Numbered from the stretch's first letter, positions 1 through 7,383 are shown. The stretch is 36,070 bases of DNA from CANDYO01 sp049653745 (GCA_049653745.1 JBASGW010000043.1:1-36070), one strand, 5' to 3'. Notes: a model not told the origin generated them from the letters alone. A program made the numbers and translations.

Positions 1-680
1 CCAGTTCTGTCATTAAGACTCTCTAAATGAGTTTTTACATCTGTAGTAGTATGCGCCACACCATCTTTTGTTTTAATGGAAACAGCAGCTGTATTACCAA
101 GCCTATCATTAAGACTGTCTAAATGAGTTTTTACATCTGTAGCAGTATGCGCCACACCATCTTTTGTTTTAATGGAAACAGCAGCTGTATTACCAAGCCT
201 GTCATTAAGACTCTCTAAATGAGTTTTTACATCTGTAGCAGTATGCGCCACACCATCTTTTGTTTTAATAGACACAGCAGGTGTATTACCAGTTCTATGA
301 TCCAAATTAAGAAGTTTTCTAGTGATGGTATTAGCGCCAGGAACATCAGCCTTATTAACAATTGAAGCAATACTAGTGTCTGGATCTATAAGAGTGTGAA
401 TTTCATTAACCCCAGCCACCGTACTATCATAATGCTCAGGAAGAACAGAACTTGCAGCCCCTCCAGTGGTTTCTTTAATCACCGCAGCTGCCTCCGCAGG
501 AGGGTTATTTGCAGAGGTAGTTTGAACAAAAATATTTTTCCCAAGATAAGCAGTGATTTTATTCATAGCATCTGCATTACCACTTGATTGATCTATTATC
601 TTATTCAAGGTATTTTTATGGGCAGGTTTTAAAGGCTGTGAATTTACTACAGATTTTAAGTAACTTGTATCTTTAGACAT
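1..680 (-). CDS. Tandem-repeat protein, 5' part only (runs off left edge)
   Basis: An open frame starts at ATG 680 and stays open to base 1, giving at least 226 residues without a stop. The start is supported by an AAGGA ribosome site about 8 bases upstream. Residues 1 to about 130 are unique, fairly polar, and have no signal peptide or membrane segment. From about residue 128 the protein becomes 32-residue repeats, each holding a segment like SIKTKDGVAHTATDVKTHL followed by a short helix-like ESLNDRLGNTAAV. Three full 96-bp units and the edge of a fourth lie in the window. The gene begins 29 bases after the outer-membrane barrel gene on the same strand, so the two are probably co-transcribed. 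Function is unknown. Long tandem-repeat proteins of Ehrlichia and relatives are secreted effectors or surface antigens, and that role is only an inference here. The true C-terminus is outside the window. Confidence 0.8.
   Translation of the reverse strand, partial: MSKDTSYLKSVVNSQPLKPAHKNTLNKIIDQSSGNADAMNKITAYLGKNIFVQTTSANNPPAEAAAVIKETTGGAASSVLPEHYDSTVAGVNEIHTLIDPDTSIASIVNKADVPGANTITRKLLNLDHRTGNTPAVSIKTKDGVAHTATDVKTHLESLNDRLGNTAAVSIKTKDGVAHTATDVKTHLDSLNDRLGNTAAVSIKTKDGVAHTTTDVKTHLESLNDRT
11..298. repeat. Three direct tandem copies of a 96-bp unit
   Basis: Units at 11-106, 107-202 and 203-298 repeat head to tail with a period of exactly 96 bases (32 codons). Units 1 and 2 differ at 3 positions. 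Units 2 and 3 differ at about 8, mostly at the gene-proximal end. Bases 1-10 look like the end of another unit, so the array continues to the left. The period keeps the reading frame of the minus-strand gene. Confidence 0.95.
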
Positions 681-709
681 ATTTATAATCCTTTATTTTA
701 ATTTTTTTA

Positions 710-1414
710 TTAGAATTTTACTGTTAAACCAGCAGTTACAACATGCTCTCTTAAACGACCTGTTCTTGCACTAGAAGAAACAGTTTCTCCATCATTTGAA
801 GTAACATAATTTTCTTTAGTTTTAATGCGACCACGATCAATAAACATATATTGAAGTTGAGTGTCTAATATTTCAGTGGTTTCCATATTTAGCCCTGCGC
901 CAGCTTGCCAAGCAAATTGATTTTGACTTTTTCCAGAATAAGTTGAAGTTCCAATATCGTCATAATAAACATAGTCGTAAGCCTTGTTAACTGACATACC
1001 AAGACCTGCCTTAACATAAGGAGTGATCTTAGAATGCTCAATAAGATCTGCACTTAAATTTGTCATAAAAGTATTGCTTGAAGCAGACCAATAAGAATTA
1101 TTATCTCCAGGATTTGAAGAAGCATCATAAGAACGAGAAGTGTTTTTGCCTCTATACATATATTCCAACTCAACTGCAAAGCGCTCTTGAAACTTTCTAC
1201 CTACAGAAAAACCTGTAGTATAAGTTGTATCTCCAGTATTAAGACCTGCATTTCCACTCATAGAAGTTGGAGAAACTACACCAGCTTTGATAGTTGCATA
1301 ATTATATTCTTTTTCAGCTTCATGCTTATGCTTATGCTCATGTGCATTAGCTGAAAAAGCAGCAGCACAAGCTAAAGTTACAACCATTGGTTTTATAAGA
1401 TGGTTTAATTTCAT
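710..1414 (-). CDS. Outer-membrane beta-barrel surface antigen
   Basis: The 234-residue protein has a classic signal peptide with a basic start, a hydrophobic core and ANA at residues 22-24. Predicted cleavage is before His25. The mature N-terminus is a His/Lys/Glu-rich stretch (HEHKHKHE), which could bind metal. The rest alternates short amphipathic strands and polar Gly/Ser/Asn loops. It ends in LTVKF, and a C-terminal Phe is typical of barrels assembled by BamA. Size and pattern match the eight-stranded OmpA-like or Opa-like surface antigens common in Rickettsiales. The start at 1414 follows AAAAGGAC. The tandem-repeat gene begins 29 bases downstream. I cannot tell which named family it belongs to, and ligand or adhesin roles are not visible. 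Confidence 0.85.
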   Translation of the reverse strand: MKLNHLIKPMVVTLACAAAFSANAHEHKHKHEAEKEYNYATIKAGVVSPTSMSGNAGLNTGDTTYTTGFSVGRKFQERFAVELEYMYRGKNTSRSYDASSNPGDNNSYWSASSNTFMTNLSADLIEHSKITPYVKAGLGMSVNKAYDYVYYDDIGTSTYSGKSQNQFAWQAGAGLNMETTEILDTQLQYMFIDRGRIKTKENYVTSNDGETVSSSARTGRLREHVVTAGLTVKF

Positions 1415-1751
1415 AGTTTTTGTCCTTTTAAGTTTAAGAAGTTAATTAACTGGGCAGCTTTACTATATTAAACTAATAATTGGTTAATATAATCAGCTAT
1501 TAACTTTTAATAGTAGCATATTATAAAAAACAAATTCAAGCATAATTTTAAGTTGAATAAAAGTTTTACATAAAACTAATAATTGAAGAGATGCAATAAC
1601 AAGGATATGCCTCATAAACTTTACAAAAATAAATTCAAATATAATTGCAAGTTTATGAGTATTTTTTTATTAAACTATTAATTGAAAGAAAATATAGCTA
1701 CAAGAATCACTCTTGGAATGTAGAAGGATAGAAAAATTTTAAAAAACTTAT
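1415..1751. other. AT-rich intergenic region with a diverged ~99-bp direct duplication
   Basis: There is no plausible gene in these 337 bases. They lie upstream of the barrel gene and downstream of gap, so they must hold the barrel promoter, which I could not place with confidence. The segment beginning at 1532 (AAATTCAAGCATAATTTTAA) recurs 99 bases later at 1631 with roughly 70-75% identity and no gaps through about 1590 and 1689. A shorter motif, AACTAATAAT, also occurs at 1471. The duplicated element may be regulatory or decayed sequence. Confidence 0.55.
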
Positions 1752-2747
1752 CTATTTCATTAAACTTGAAAATAATTTAGCCACATCAAGCATTCTAACT
1801 GAAAATCCCCATTCATTATCATACCAAGCAACCACTCGGCAGAAACGCTTGCCCACAACTTTAGTCTCATAGGGGTCAAAAATTGAACTATATGGATTAT
1901 GGTTAAAATCAATGGAAACTAATTTAGCTGGAGCCACGGTTAATACTTCGCTCATGTTATCTTTAATTAATTGATTTATCTCCTCAACAGAGGTGTCTCT
2001 GCTGGCAGTAAAACATAAATCAATCATCGAGACATTAGGAGTGGGCACTCTAACTGCCGCCCCATCAAGCTTGCCCTCTAACTCAGGCAGAACCAGCCCC
2101 AAAGCTTTAGCAGCCCCTGTGGAAGTTGGAATCATTGAAATGGCCGCACTGCGGGCCCTTCTTAAATCTTTATGGCTGCCATCTAAAATTCTTTGATCAT
2201 TAGTATAAGAATGAATGGTGGTCATAAAACCTGCTTCAATCCCAATATTATCATTTAAAACCTTTGCTACCGGGCTTAAACAATTAGTGGTGCAAGAACC
2301 AATTGAAATAACTTGATGCTGCATTTGCAATGCATGGTTATTCACTCCATATACAATAGTTGAATCAGCATTAGTGCAAGGGGCAGAAACTATAACTTTC
2401 TTTGCTCCACTTTTTAAATGAGCAGAGGCAGATTCTTTATCATTAAATTTGCCAGTGCATTCAAGCAATATATCAACCCCTTGCCAATTTAATTTACTCG
2501 CATCTCTTTGCTGTTGCAGTGGGATTTTATAACCATTGATAATTAAATTATTTTCCTTGTAAGAAATATCTCCTGGAAAAACCCCTTGAGTGGAGTCATA
2601 TTTAAGCAAATGAGCATGCTCTTGGATGTCTGCAGGGCCATTTACTGACATAATATTGAAATCTTTTTCTCGGTTTAATTCAAAGATAGCTCGCAAAATG
2701 CAACGCCCAATGCGACCTAAACCATTAATTGCTATATTTATTGTCAT
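1752..2747 (-). CDS. gap: Glyceraldehyde-3-phosphate dehydrogenase, type I, probably NADP-preferring
   Basis: This cytoplasmic enzyme interconverts glyceraldehyde-3-phosphate and 1,3-bisphosphoglycerate. The 331-residue length is normal. The Rossmann start INGLGRIGR is at residues 7-15, the catalytic SCTTNC motif places Cys152, and His179 is its partner. The usual acidic residue after the VN at the end of strand 2 is replaced by Gly (VNG, residues 35-37). The loop that reads Leu-Pro in NAD-specific enzymes reads Gly190-Ser191, close to the Ala-Ser of chloroplast NADP-using GAPDH. This suggests use of NADP and a gluconeogenic role. The start follows AGGGAAA. Transketolase lies nearby on the same strand and would use the triose phosphate product. 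Erythrose-4-phosphate dehydrogenase is less likely on overall sequence. Confidence 0.95.
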   Translation of the reverse strand: MTINIAINGLGRIGRCILRAIFELNREKDFNIMSVNGPADIQEHAHLLKYDSTQGVFPGDISYKENNLIINGYKIPLQQQRDASKLNWQGVDILLECTGKFNDKESASAHLKSGAKKVIVSAPCTNADSTIVYGVNNHALQMQHQVISIGSCTTNCLSPVAKVLNDNIGIEAGFMTTIHSYTNDQRILDGSHKDLRRARSAAISMIPTSTGAAKALGLVLPELEGKLDGAAVRVPTPNVSMIDLCFTASRDTSVEEINQLIKDNMSEVLTVAPAKLVSIDFNHNPYSSIFDPYETKVVGKRFCRVVAWYDNEWGFSVRMLDVAKLFSSLMK

Positions 2748-2757
2748 GAAAATTTCC

Positions 2758-2809
2758 CTATTTACTATTTTCTACTAATTATGATAGAATATGGGCGCTT
2801 AGTAAATAG
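2758..2809. promoter_or_regulatory. Overlapping divergent promoters inside a 10-bp inverted repeat
   Basis: CTATTTACTA (2758-2767) and TAGTAAATAG (2800-2809) are perfect inverted copies. Each contains a TTTACT hexamer that can serve as a -35. On the plus strand TTTACT (2761-2766) is 18 bases from TAGAAT (2785-2790), facing the small ORF at 2837. On the minus strand TTTACT (2801-2806) is 17 bases from CATAAT (2778-2783), facing gap. The two promoters therefore occupy the same DNA and should compete. Confidence 0.45.
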
Positions 2810-2836
2810 AATAAATAAATTAAACTAGGGATATAG

Positions 2837-3301
2837 GTGATTATGGTTGAAGTAAATGATCAAGCCACAGCTGATGCAATAACAAAGGGAATGTCAAGAG
2901 ATGGAAATACAATATCTGTTGCATATAACAAACTTATTTGGAAAGAAATGAGCCCATTAGGAAAACTGAAAGAACTCTCTCATCAAGCTGGTAAGTTTTT
3001 TAATAAAAATAACTATGCAAACCATTCTGATTCTTATTACGAAGCAATAACTAAATTAAGTGGTAAAGCAACAACTTTTAAAAATAATTCTGCTTCACCT
3101 AAAAATAGCTCTATAAACACTGTAGCTGGTAATGCAGGAAAATCAACACCAGAACGAAGTGCATCAAAGGAAAGATCTACATCTATGATAGCAACCTTTA
3201 GAAGCTCAGACGCGGGAAGAATGTCAATGCCTTCATCCATTATGAATATGGGAAGAGAAAAAAGCACAAGCAGAGATAGTAAAGTTCAAGGGCATGGATA
3301 A
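2837..3301 (+). CDS. Small Ser/Lys-rich ORFan, possible secreted protein
   Basis: This is 154 residues starting from GTG 2837, which sits 6 bases after AGGG. An ATG at 2843 is an equally possible start. I do not recognise a family. The N-terminal 70 residues look foldable (LIWKEMSPLGKLKELSHQAG). The rest is low-complexity and rich in Ser, Lys, Arg, Asn and Thr, with a basic hydrophilic end (STSRDSKVQGHG). There is no signal peptide or membrane helix. It is divergent from gap, and its 3' end overlaps the end of transketolase by 16 bases on the opposite strand. A type IV-secreted effector would fit this composition, but that is speculation. It could also be a lineage-specific protein of unrelated function. 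Confidence 0.6.
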   Translation: MIMVEVNDQATADAITKGMSRDGNTISVAYNKLIWKEMSPLGKLKELSHQAGKFFNKNNYANHSDSYYEAITKLSGKATTFKNNSASPKNSSINTVAGNAGKSTPERSASKERSTSMIATFRSSDAGRMSMPSSIMNMGREKSTSRDSKVQGHG

Positions 3302-5250
3302 CACCCAACTTCCATCCTACTCAACACCCTTTTAACTATATTCTCTTTAGTTATTCCAAAATGCTCATAAAGCTTATCGGCAGGGGCGGAAGCCCCAAAG
3401 CTGTTCATTCCAATAAATATTCCATCTCTGCCTATATATTGATCCCAGCATTGTCTTAAGCCCGCTTCTATGGCCACCTTAATGCTATAATTATCAAGGA
3501 GCTCTGCTTTATATTCTTCTGACTGCTCTCCAAAAATTTCAAAACAAGGAATAGACACCACCCTAGTGCCAATATTTTTTTGATGAAGTTCTTTTTGCGC
3601 ATCAATAGCAATTGCCACTTCAGAACCGGTGGCAAATATAGTCACTTTCAACTCACCTCTGTGAGGGCTAATAATATAAGCCCCCTTTTCCACCTGGCAA
3701 TTAAAATCATTTAAAGCTAGAACATCTTGTCTGGTTAAGGAAAATAAGCTTGGGCTATGACGAATGGACATTGCAATTTTATAACATTCTAAAGTTTCTA
3801 AAGCGCTTGCCGGGCGAAACACATATAAATTAGGTATTGCTCTCAGGCTAGATAGATGTTCAACTGGCTGATGGGTGGGGCCATCTTCCCCTAAACCTAT
3901 TGAATCGTGAGTCATCACATAAAACACCTGCAATTGCATTAAAGCACTTAAGCGAATTGCCGGACGACAATAATCGGTAAACACCAGAAAAGTTCCAGCA
4001 TATGGAATGAAGTTTTCATGCAATGCCAAGCCGTTCATTATGGCGCACATGGCATGTTCACGCACTCCATAATAAATATAACGCCCTGAAAAATTATTAG
4101 CATTAATTGCTTCAAAATCAGAGGGCTTAGTTAAATTAGAACCGGTTAAATCGGCAGAGCCGCCAATAAGCTGAGGTATATCTTTAGCCAAAGCTGCTAG
4201 CACTAAACTTGAAGCCTTCCTAGTGGACATCATTTTATCACTATTGAGAAATTCTTCTTTTAATTTAATAATGCTTTGTTGCCAATTATTAGGTAAATCA
4301 CAATTAAACTCTATGCTGATGTTATTTTCTTGCCATAGTTTATATTCTTCAATAGATTTTAAACCAACTTCTCTCCAATTTTTAAGAATATTTTCAGGAA
4401 TTATAAATTCCTCATCTGGACAATTTAGATTTTCTCTCACCTTAGCAACTTCCAATTCACCTAAAGCCGCTCCATGACAATGTTCGGTGCCTTGCTTATT
4501 AGGAGATCCATAACCAATAATTGTAGAACATGCTATAAAACTAGGCTTATCTGAAGCTTTAGCGGCAGTTAAAGCTGATCTTATTTGTTCGTAATTATGC
4601 CCATCAATGGAAGTGGCATTCCAGCCAGAAGCTTTAAACCTGGCAATAGTATCTTCAGAAATGGTTAAACTAGTGGGGCCATCGATAGAAATTTTATTAT
4701 CATCAAATAATACAACCAACTTATTGAGCTTTAGGTGCCCAGCTAATGAAATGGCTTCTTGAGATATTCCCTCCATTAGGCAACCATCACCCACTACCAC
4801 ATAAGTATTGTGGTTAAAACTTTTTGATCCATATTTTTCATTGAGAATTTTTTCTGCCATTGCCATGCCAACTGCATTAGCTAAGCCCTGCCCCAATGGA
4901 CCGGTGGTGGTTTCTACTGCACTTAAAAGCTCCACTTCAGGATGACCAGCGGTTTTGCTACCTAATTGACGGAAATTTTTGAGATCTTCAATGGTAATTT
5001 CTGGATCGCCAATTAAATATAGCAGTGCATATAATAGCATTGAACCATGACCGGCTGATAATATAAAACGATCGCGGTCAACCCAATTAGGATCAACTGG
5101 ATTAAACTTTAAAAACTCACTGTATAAAATAGTGGCCACATCTGCCATACCCATAGGCATTCCTGGATGCCCAGAATTTGCTCGCTGAACTGCATCCATA
5201 GTTAAAACCCGAATGGCATTGGCCATTAATTTATAATCTTTATTTTCCAT
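3286..5250 (-). CDS. tkt: Transketolase
   Basis: This thiamine-diphosphate enzyme moves two-carbon units between ketose and aldose phosphates in the non-oxidative pentose phosphate pathway. The chosen start is the Met of MENKDYKLMANAIR, giving 654 residues and aligning with the usual family start. An upstream in-frame GTG at 5328 would add 26 unconserved residues. Visible signatures are SGHPGMPMGMAD near the start, GHGSMLLYALL, the ThDP/metal motif GDGCLMEG followed by FDDN, GSADLTGSN, and the pyrimidine-domain DSIGLGEDGPTHQPVEHL. The C-terminal domain ends in CYPCP. The end overlaps the convergent ORFan by 16 bases. With gap next door and no oxidative-branch gene visible, it probably supplies pentoses from triose and hexose phosphates. 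Confidence 0.96.
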   Translation of the reverse strand: MENKDYKLMANAIRVLTMDAVQRANSGHPGMPMGMADVATILYSEFLKFNPVDPNWVDRDRFILSAGHGSMLLYALLYLIGDPEITIEDLKNFRQLGSKTAGHPEVELLSAVETTTGPLGQGLANAVGMAMAEKILNEKYGSKSFNHNTYVVVGDGCLMEGISQEAISLAGHLKLNKLVVLFDDNKISIDGPTSLTISEDTIARFKASGWNATSIDGHNYEQIRSALTAAKASDKPSFIACSTIIGYGSPNKQGTEHCHGAALGELEVAKVRENLNCPDEEFIIPENILKNWREVGLKSIEEYKLWQENNISIEFNCDLPNNWQQSIIKLKEEFLNSDKMMSTRKASSLVLAALAKDIPQLIGGSADLTGSNLTKPSDFEAINANNFSGRYIYYGVREHAMCAIMNGLALHENFIPYAGTFLVFTDYCRPAIRLSALMQLQVFYVMTHDSIGLGEDGPTHQPVEHLSSLRAIPNLYVFRPASALETLECYKIAMSIRHSPSLFSLTRQDVLALNDFNCQVEKGAYIISPHRGELKVTIFATGSEVAIAIDAQKELHQKNIGTRVVSIPCFEIFGEQSEEYKAELLDNYSIKVAIEAGLRQCWDQYIGRDGIFIGMNSFGASAPADKLYEHFGITKENIVKRVLSRMEVGCYPCP

Positions 5251-5576
5251 TTCTAATTCTAAACCTATTTTCCTAGCTGACAATATATAATGATCAACCT
5301 TTAGATTCAAGAAATTTATAAAAAACACTCCATAATCTCAGCAGCATTAATCTTTTATTAATTAAATATTATTATACCTAAAATAGTTAGGTTTTTAAAT
5401 TACTAATGGAACAGGAACTAATCAAGGAGATACAAGAGAACAACTTAAAAACTCAATTTTGGAAAAACAACACCAAAAACTACAAATAGACCATCATTTC
5501 CTACAAGCGTTGTAGATATAGATACAGAAAAATTTAAAGAGATGAAAAAAATAAATACTAAAGGTCCGTCACAATA
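5251..5576. other. Intergenic region between tkt and the 193-residue ORFan
   Basis: The tkt-proximal part (5251-5395) should carry the tkt leader and promoter. It also holds a small hairpin, ACCTAA/TTAGGT (5377-5392), followed by four T on the plus strand. From about 5396 the sequence looks coding-like in two successive plus-strand frames and is described separately. No RNA gene was recognised. Confidence 0.5.
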
Positions 5577-5577
5577 A
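5396..5577 (+). pseudogene. Possible frameshifted remnant of a Thr/Lys/Pro-rich ORF
   Basis: One frame (from 5399) reads ITNGTGTNQGDTREQLKN. A second frame, open from 5449 to the TAA at 5575-5577, reads GKTTPKTTNRPSFPTSVVDI and ends EMKKINTKGPSQ. Joining them needs one frameshift near the A run at 5447-5451. Neither frame has a good start codon before 5540. The TAA overlaps the ATG of the next gene (TAATG), an arrangement usual for translationally coupled genes, so the segment may be the decayed tail of an upstream cistron. It could also be chance or an expressed leader. Confidence 0.35.
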
Positions 5578-6158
5578 TGCCTAAAGATTCACAAAAACCT
5601 AAGAGAACTCCATCTGATCCAGGTCCTATAACTTCATCTTTGCCTATGTCTACCCCAAAACCAAGGGCTAACTCTCTTAATTCAGTTCAAGAAACTCAAG
5701 AAGAAAGATTGGCCAGACTTATAAAAAGTAGAGATTTAATGATTGCAGCTCAAGATGCAAGATTTGAAAGAGAAGAAAATCAACGCCTTACTTCTAATAG
5801 GCTTAGATCTGAAACTTCTAACAAACCAATAGATGACCAAATTAAAGAGCGAAGAGGAAATAATAAAGCTCTTAATTTTAGATTAACTTTAGCTAAAAAA
5901 ATGGGTATAGGATCTGGATTTACTCGCGAGGAAGAACAGATAAAGAAAAAAATGAATGATCTTAAACCTGCAGATGGATATTCTTTTATAAGCATTGATC
6001 ATGCTGCCAACGGTGTCAAAGAAGATAACCAACAAAAAAGTTATCTAAATAAAATGAAGAATGCACTTAAAAATGCATCATCCTTAATAGGCAATTTATC
6101 TAATAGCACTTTTAGCAATAAACTTCGCAACCAAAGCCACTCGAGAGATAAGACATAA
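5577..6158 (+). CDS. Charged ORFan with Pro/Ser-rich N-terminus and coiled-coil segment
   Basis: The protein is 193 residues with no recognised family. Residues 1-35 are Lys/Pro/Ser-rich and probably disordered (PKDSQKPKRTPSDPGP). Residues about 38-85 form a highly charged helical stretch (ETQEERLARLIKSRD) with coiled-coil character. A second helical part follows, with LAKKMGIGSG around residues 100-110, and a Ser/Asn-rich basic tail ends in NQSHSRDKT. There is no signal peptide or membrane segment. AAAGG lies about 12 bases before the ATG, which overlaps the stop of the preceding remnant. Codon usage is AT-rich like its neighbours. Composition resembles intracellular-pathogen effectors, but nothing proves secretion. 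Confidence 0.65.
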   Translation: MPKDSQKPKRTPSDPGPITSSLPMSTPKPRANSLNSVQETQEERLARLIKSRDLMIAAQDARFEREENQRLTSNRLRSETSNKPIDDQIKERRGNNKALNFRLTLAKKMGIGSGFTREEEQIKKKMNDLKPADGYSFISIDHAANGVKEDNQQKSYLNKMKNALKNASSLIGNLSNSTFSNKLRNQSHSRDKT

Positions 6159-6271
6159 TATTTTACTTTGTCGCCTTTCTTTGTTTTTCTCACCCTTTTT
6201 GAACCTAAACTATTTCCTTATCCATTTTTGTTTATTATAATAACTAAATCATAAATCCAATAGGCCTTAAA

Positions 6272-6817
6272 ATGAATCAGCCATGCATCATACCTTACAA
6301 AGGAATTTTTCCTAAAATTGATCAAGGAGTTTTTATAGCTCACACTGCTGCAATTATTGGAGATGTTACCATCAAAACTGGTAGTGGAATTTGGTTTAAT
6401 TGTGTTTTAAGGGGAGATGTGGAACCAATAACCATAGGTCACAACACCAATATTCAAGATGGCACCGTGGTGCATTGCACTAGGGGTGGAGGCAAAACCA
6501 TTATTGGAGATAATGTAACCATTGGCCATAAAGCTTTAATCCATGCATGCACCTTGCAAGATGCTTCATTTATAGGTATGGGGGCCATTTTGATGGATAA
6601 TGTTGTGGTAGAAACCGGAGGAATGGTGGCCGCTGGAAGTTTAGTAACTCCTAATAAAATTATCCGCAAGGGAGAACTTTGGGCAGGTAATCCTGCAAAA
6701 TTCTTTAGAAATCTTTCTCAAGAAGAGGCCGATTTTATTTATATCTCAGCTGAAAATTATTATAAGCATGTGCAAGAATATCTATCTGAATTACTAATTG
6801 AACCCAAAACTATATAA
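6272..6817 (+). CDS. Gamma-class carbonic anhydrase-like left-handed beta-helix protein
   Basis: This 181-residue protein consists of hexapeptide repeats (IGDVTI, IGHNTN, IGDNVTIGH) that fold as a left-handed beta-helix, with a C-terminal helix that packs on it. His68, His86 and His91 match the three zinc-ligand positions of the gamma-carbonic anhydrase/YrdA family. RGDVEPI at 48-54 is the conserved family signature (Arg and Asp at the trimer interface). The likely role is hydration of CO2 or a related metal-dependent reaction, but many family members have no measured activity. It is preceded by AGG 10 bases upstream and a TATAAT at 6236. It is not tightly linked to yajC, which has its own promoter. 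Confidence 0.9.
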   Translation: MNQPCIIPYKGIFPKIDQGVFIAHTAAIIGDVTIKTGSGIWFNCVLRGDVEPITIGHNTNIQDGTVVHCTRGGGKTIIGDNVTIGHKALIHACTLQDASFIGMGAILMDNVVVETGGMVAAGSLVTPNKIIRKGELWAGNPAKFFRNLSQEEADFIYISAENYYKHVQEYLSELLIEPKTI

Positions 6818-6840
6818 ATAATTTGCTTTCTTAAGCTAGC

Positions 6841-6870
6841 TTGACTATATTAAAATTCTAAAAATTAAAT
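6841..6870 (+). promoter_or_regulatory. Candidate promoter of yajC-secD
   Basis: TTGACT at 6841-6846 is one base from the -35 consensus. TTAAAT at 6865-6870, 18 bases downstream, is a fair -10. It lies just upstream of the yajC ribosome site GGAG. Confidence 0.4.
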
Positions 6871-6891
6871 TTATATTTTGGAGTTATTATT

Positions 6892-7365
6892 ATGTCTTTA
6901 TTATCAACGAAAATCTTAACCGCAAGCTTATTACTTTCATCTGCTGCATATGCAGATTCTGCCGCACCTTCAATTAGCACAGGTGGTGGCTTAATGTCTT
7001 TATTACCAATGGTATTAATTTTTGTAGTGTTTTACTTCTTCTTAATTCGTCCTCAAGTTAAAAGACAAAAAACAACTGAAGCAATGATCAGTAGCCTAAA
7101 AGTTGGCGATCAAGTAATTGCAGCTGGTGGCTTATTTGGAACAATTCGTAAACTTGATGGTGATAGCGTATATATTGAAATTGCTGATAATGTTAGAATC
7201 AAAGCTTTAAAATCTTCAGTTTCTGAACTTGCATCAAAAAATGCTCCAACAGAAGTTAAATCAGAAGCAAAAGAAGTTACTAAAACTGAAGTTTCTACAA
7301 AAAAAATTGCTGAAGAAAAAAATAGTAAAACCACTAAGAAACCCGTTACTAAAGCTAAAAAATAA
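6892..7365 (+). CDS. yajC: Sec translocon accessory protein YajC
   Basis: This small inner-membrane partner of SecDF is 157 residues, longer than the E. coli protein. An N-terminal signal-like segment (residues 1-22, ending SAAYADS) precedes the family transmembrane helix LMSLLPMVLIFVVFYFFLIRPQ (about 34-55). The cytoplasmic core follows (RQKTTEAMISSLKVGDQVIAAGG, then GTIRKLDGDSVYIEIADNVRIKALKSSV). About 45 Lys/Glu/Thr-rich C-terminal residues look disordered. GGAG lies about 8 bases before the ATG. secD starts 18 bases after the stop, so the two form one transcription unit, as in most proteobacteria. Confidence 0.93.
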   Translation: MSLLSTKILTASLLLSSAAYADSAAPSISTGGGLMSLLPMVLIFVVFYFFLIRPQVKRQKTTEAMISSLKVGDQVIAAGGLFGTIRKLDGDSVYIEIADNVRIKALKSSVSELASKNAPTEVKSEAKEVTKTEVSTKKIAEEKNSKTTKKPVTKAKK

Positions 7366-7383
7366 TTAAGGGATTAATTAGTT

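Noticed and set aside
1..298. Repeats at the left edge as a CRISPR array or mobile-element repeat
   Set aside because: Units abut with no unique spacers, the period is a multiple of three, and they translate in frame within one long ORF, so they are protein-coding tandem repeats.
396..587. 63-residue plus-strand ORF
   Set aside because: It lies opposite the tandem-repeat gene, has no ribosome site, and its composition is that of a shadow frame.
5251..5328. GTG start at 5328 for transketolase
   Set aside because: The extra 26 residues have no family counterpart, and the Met at 5250 aligns with the usual N-terminus. The upstream start cannot be fully excluded because neither start has a strong ribosome site.
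5377..5396. Small hairpin plus T run as a terminator
   Set aside because: The stem is only 6 bp and A/T-rich, and no plus-strand gene lies upstream for it to terminate.
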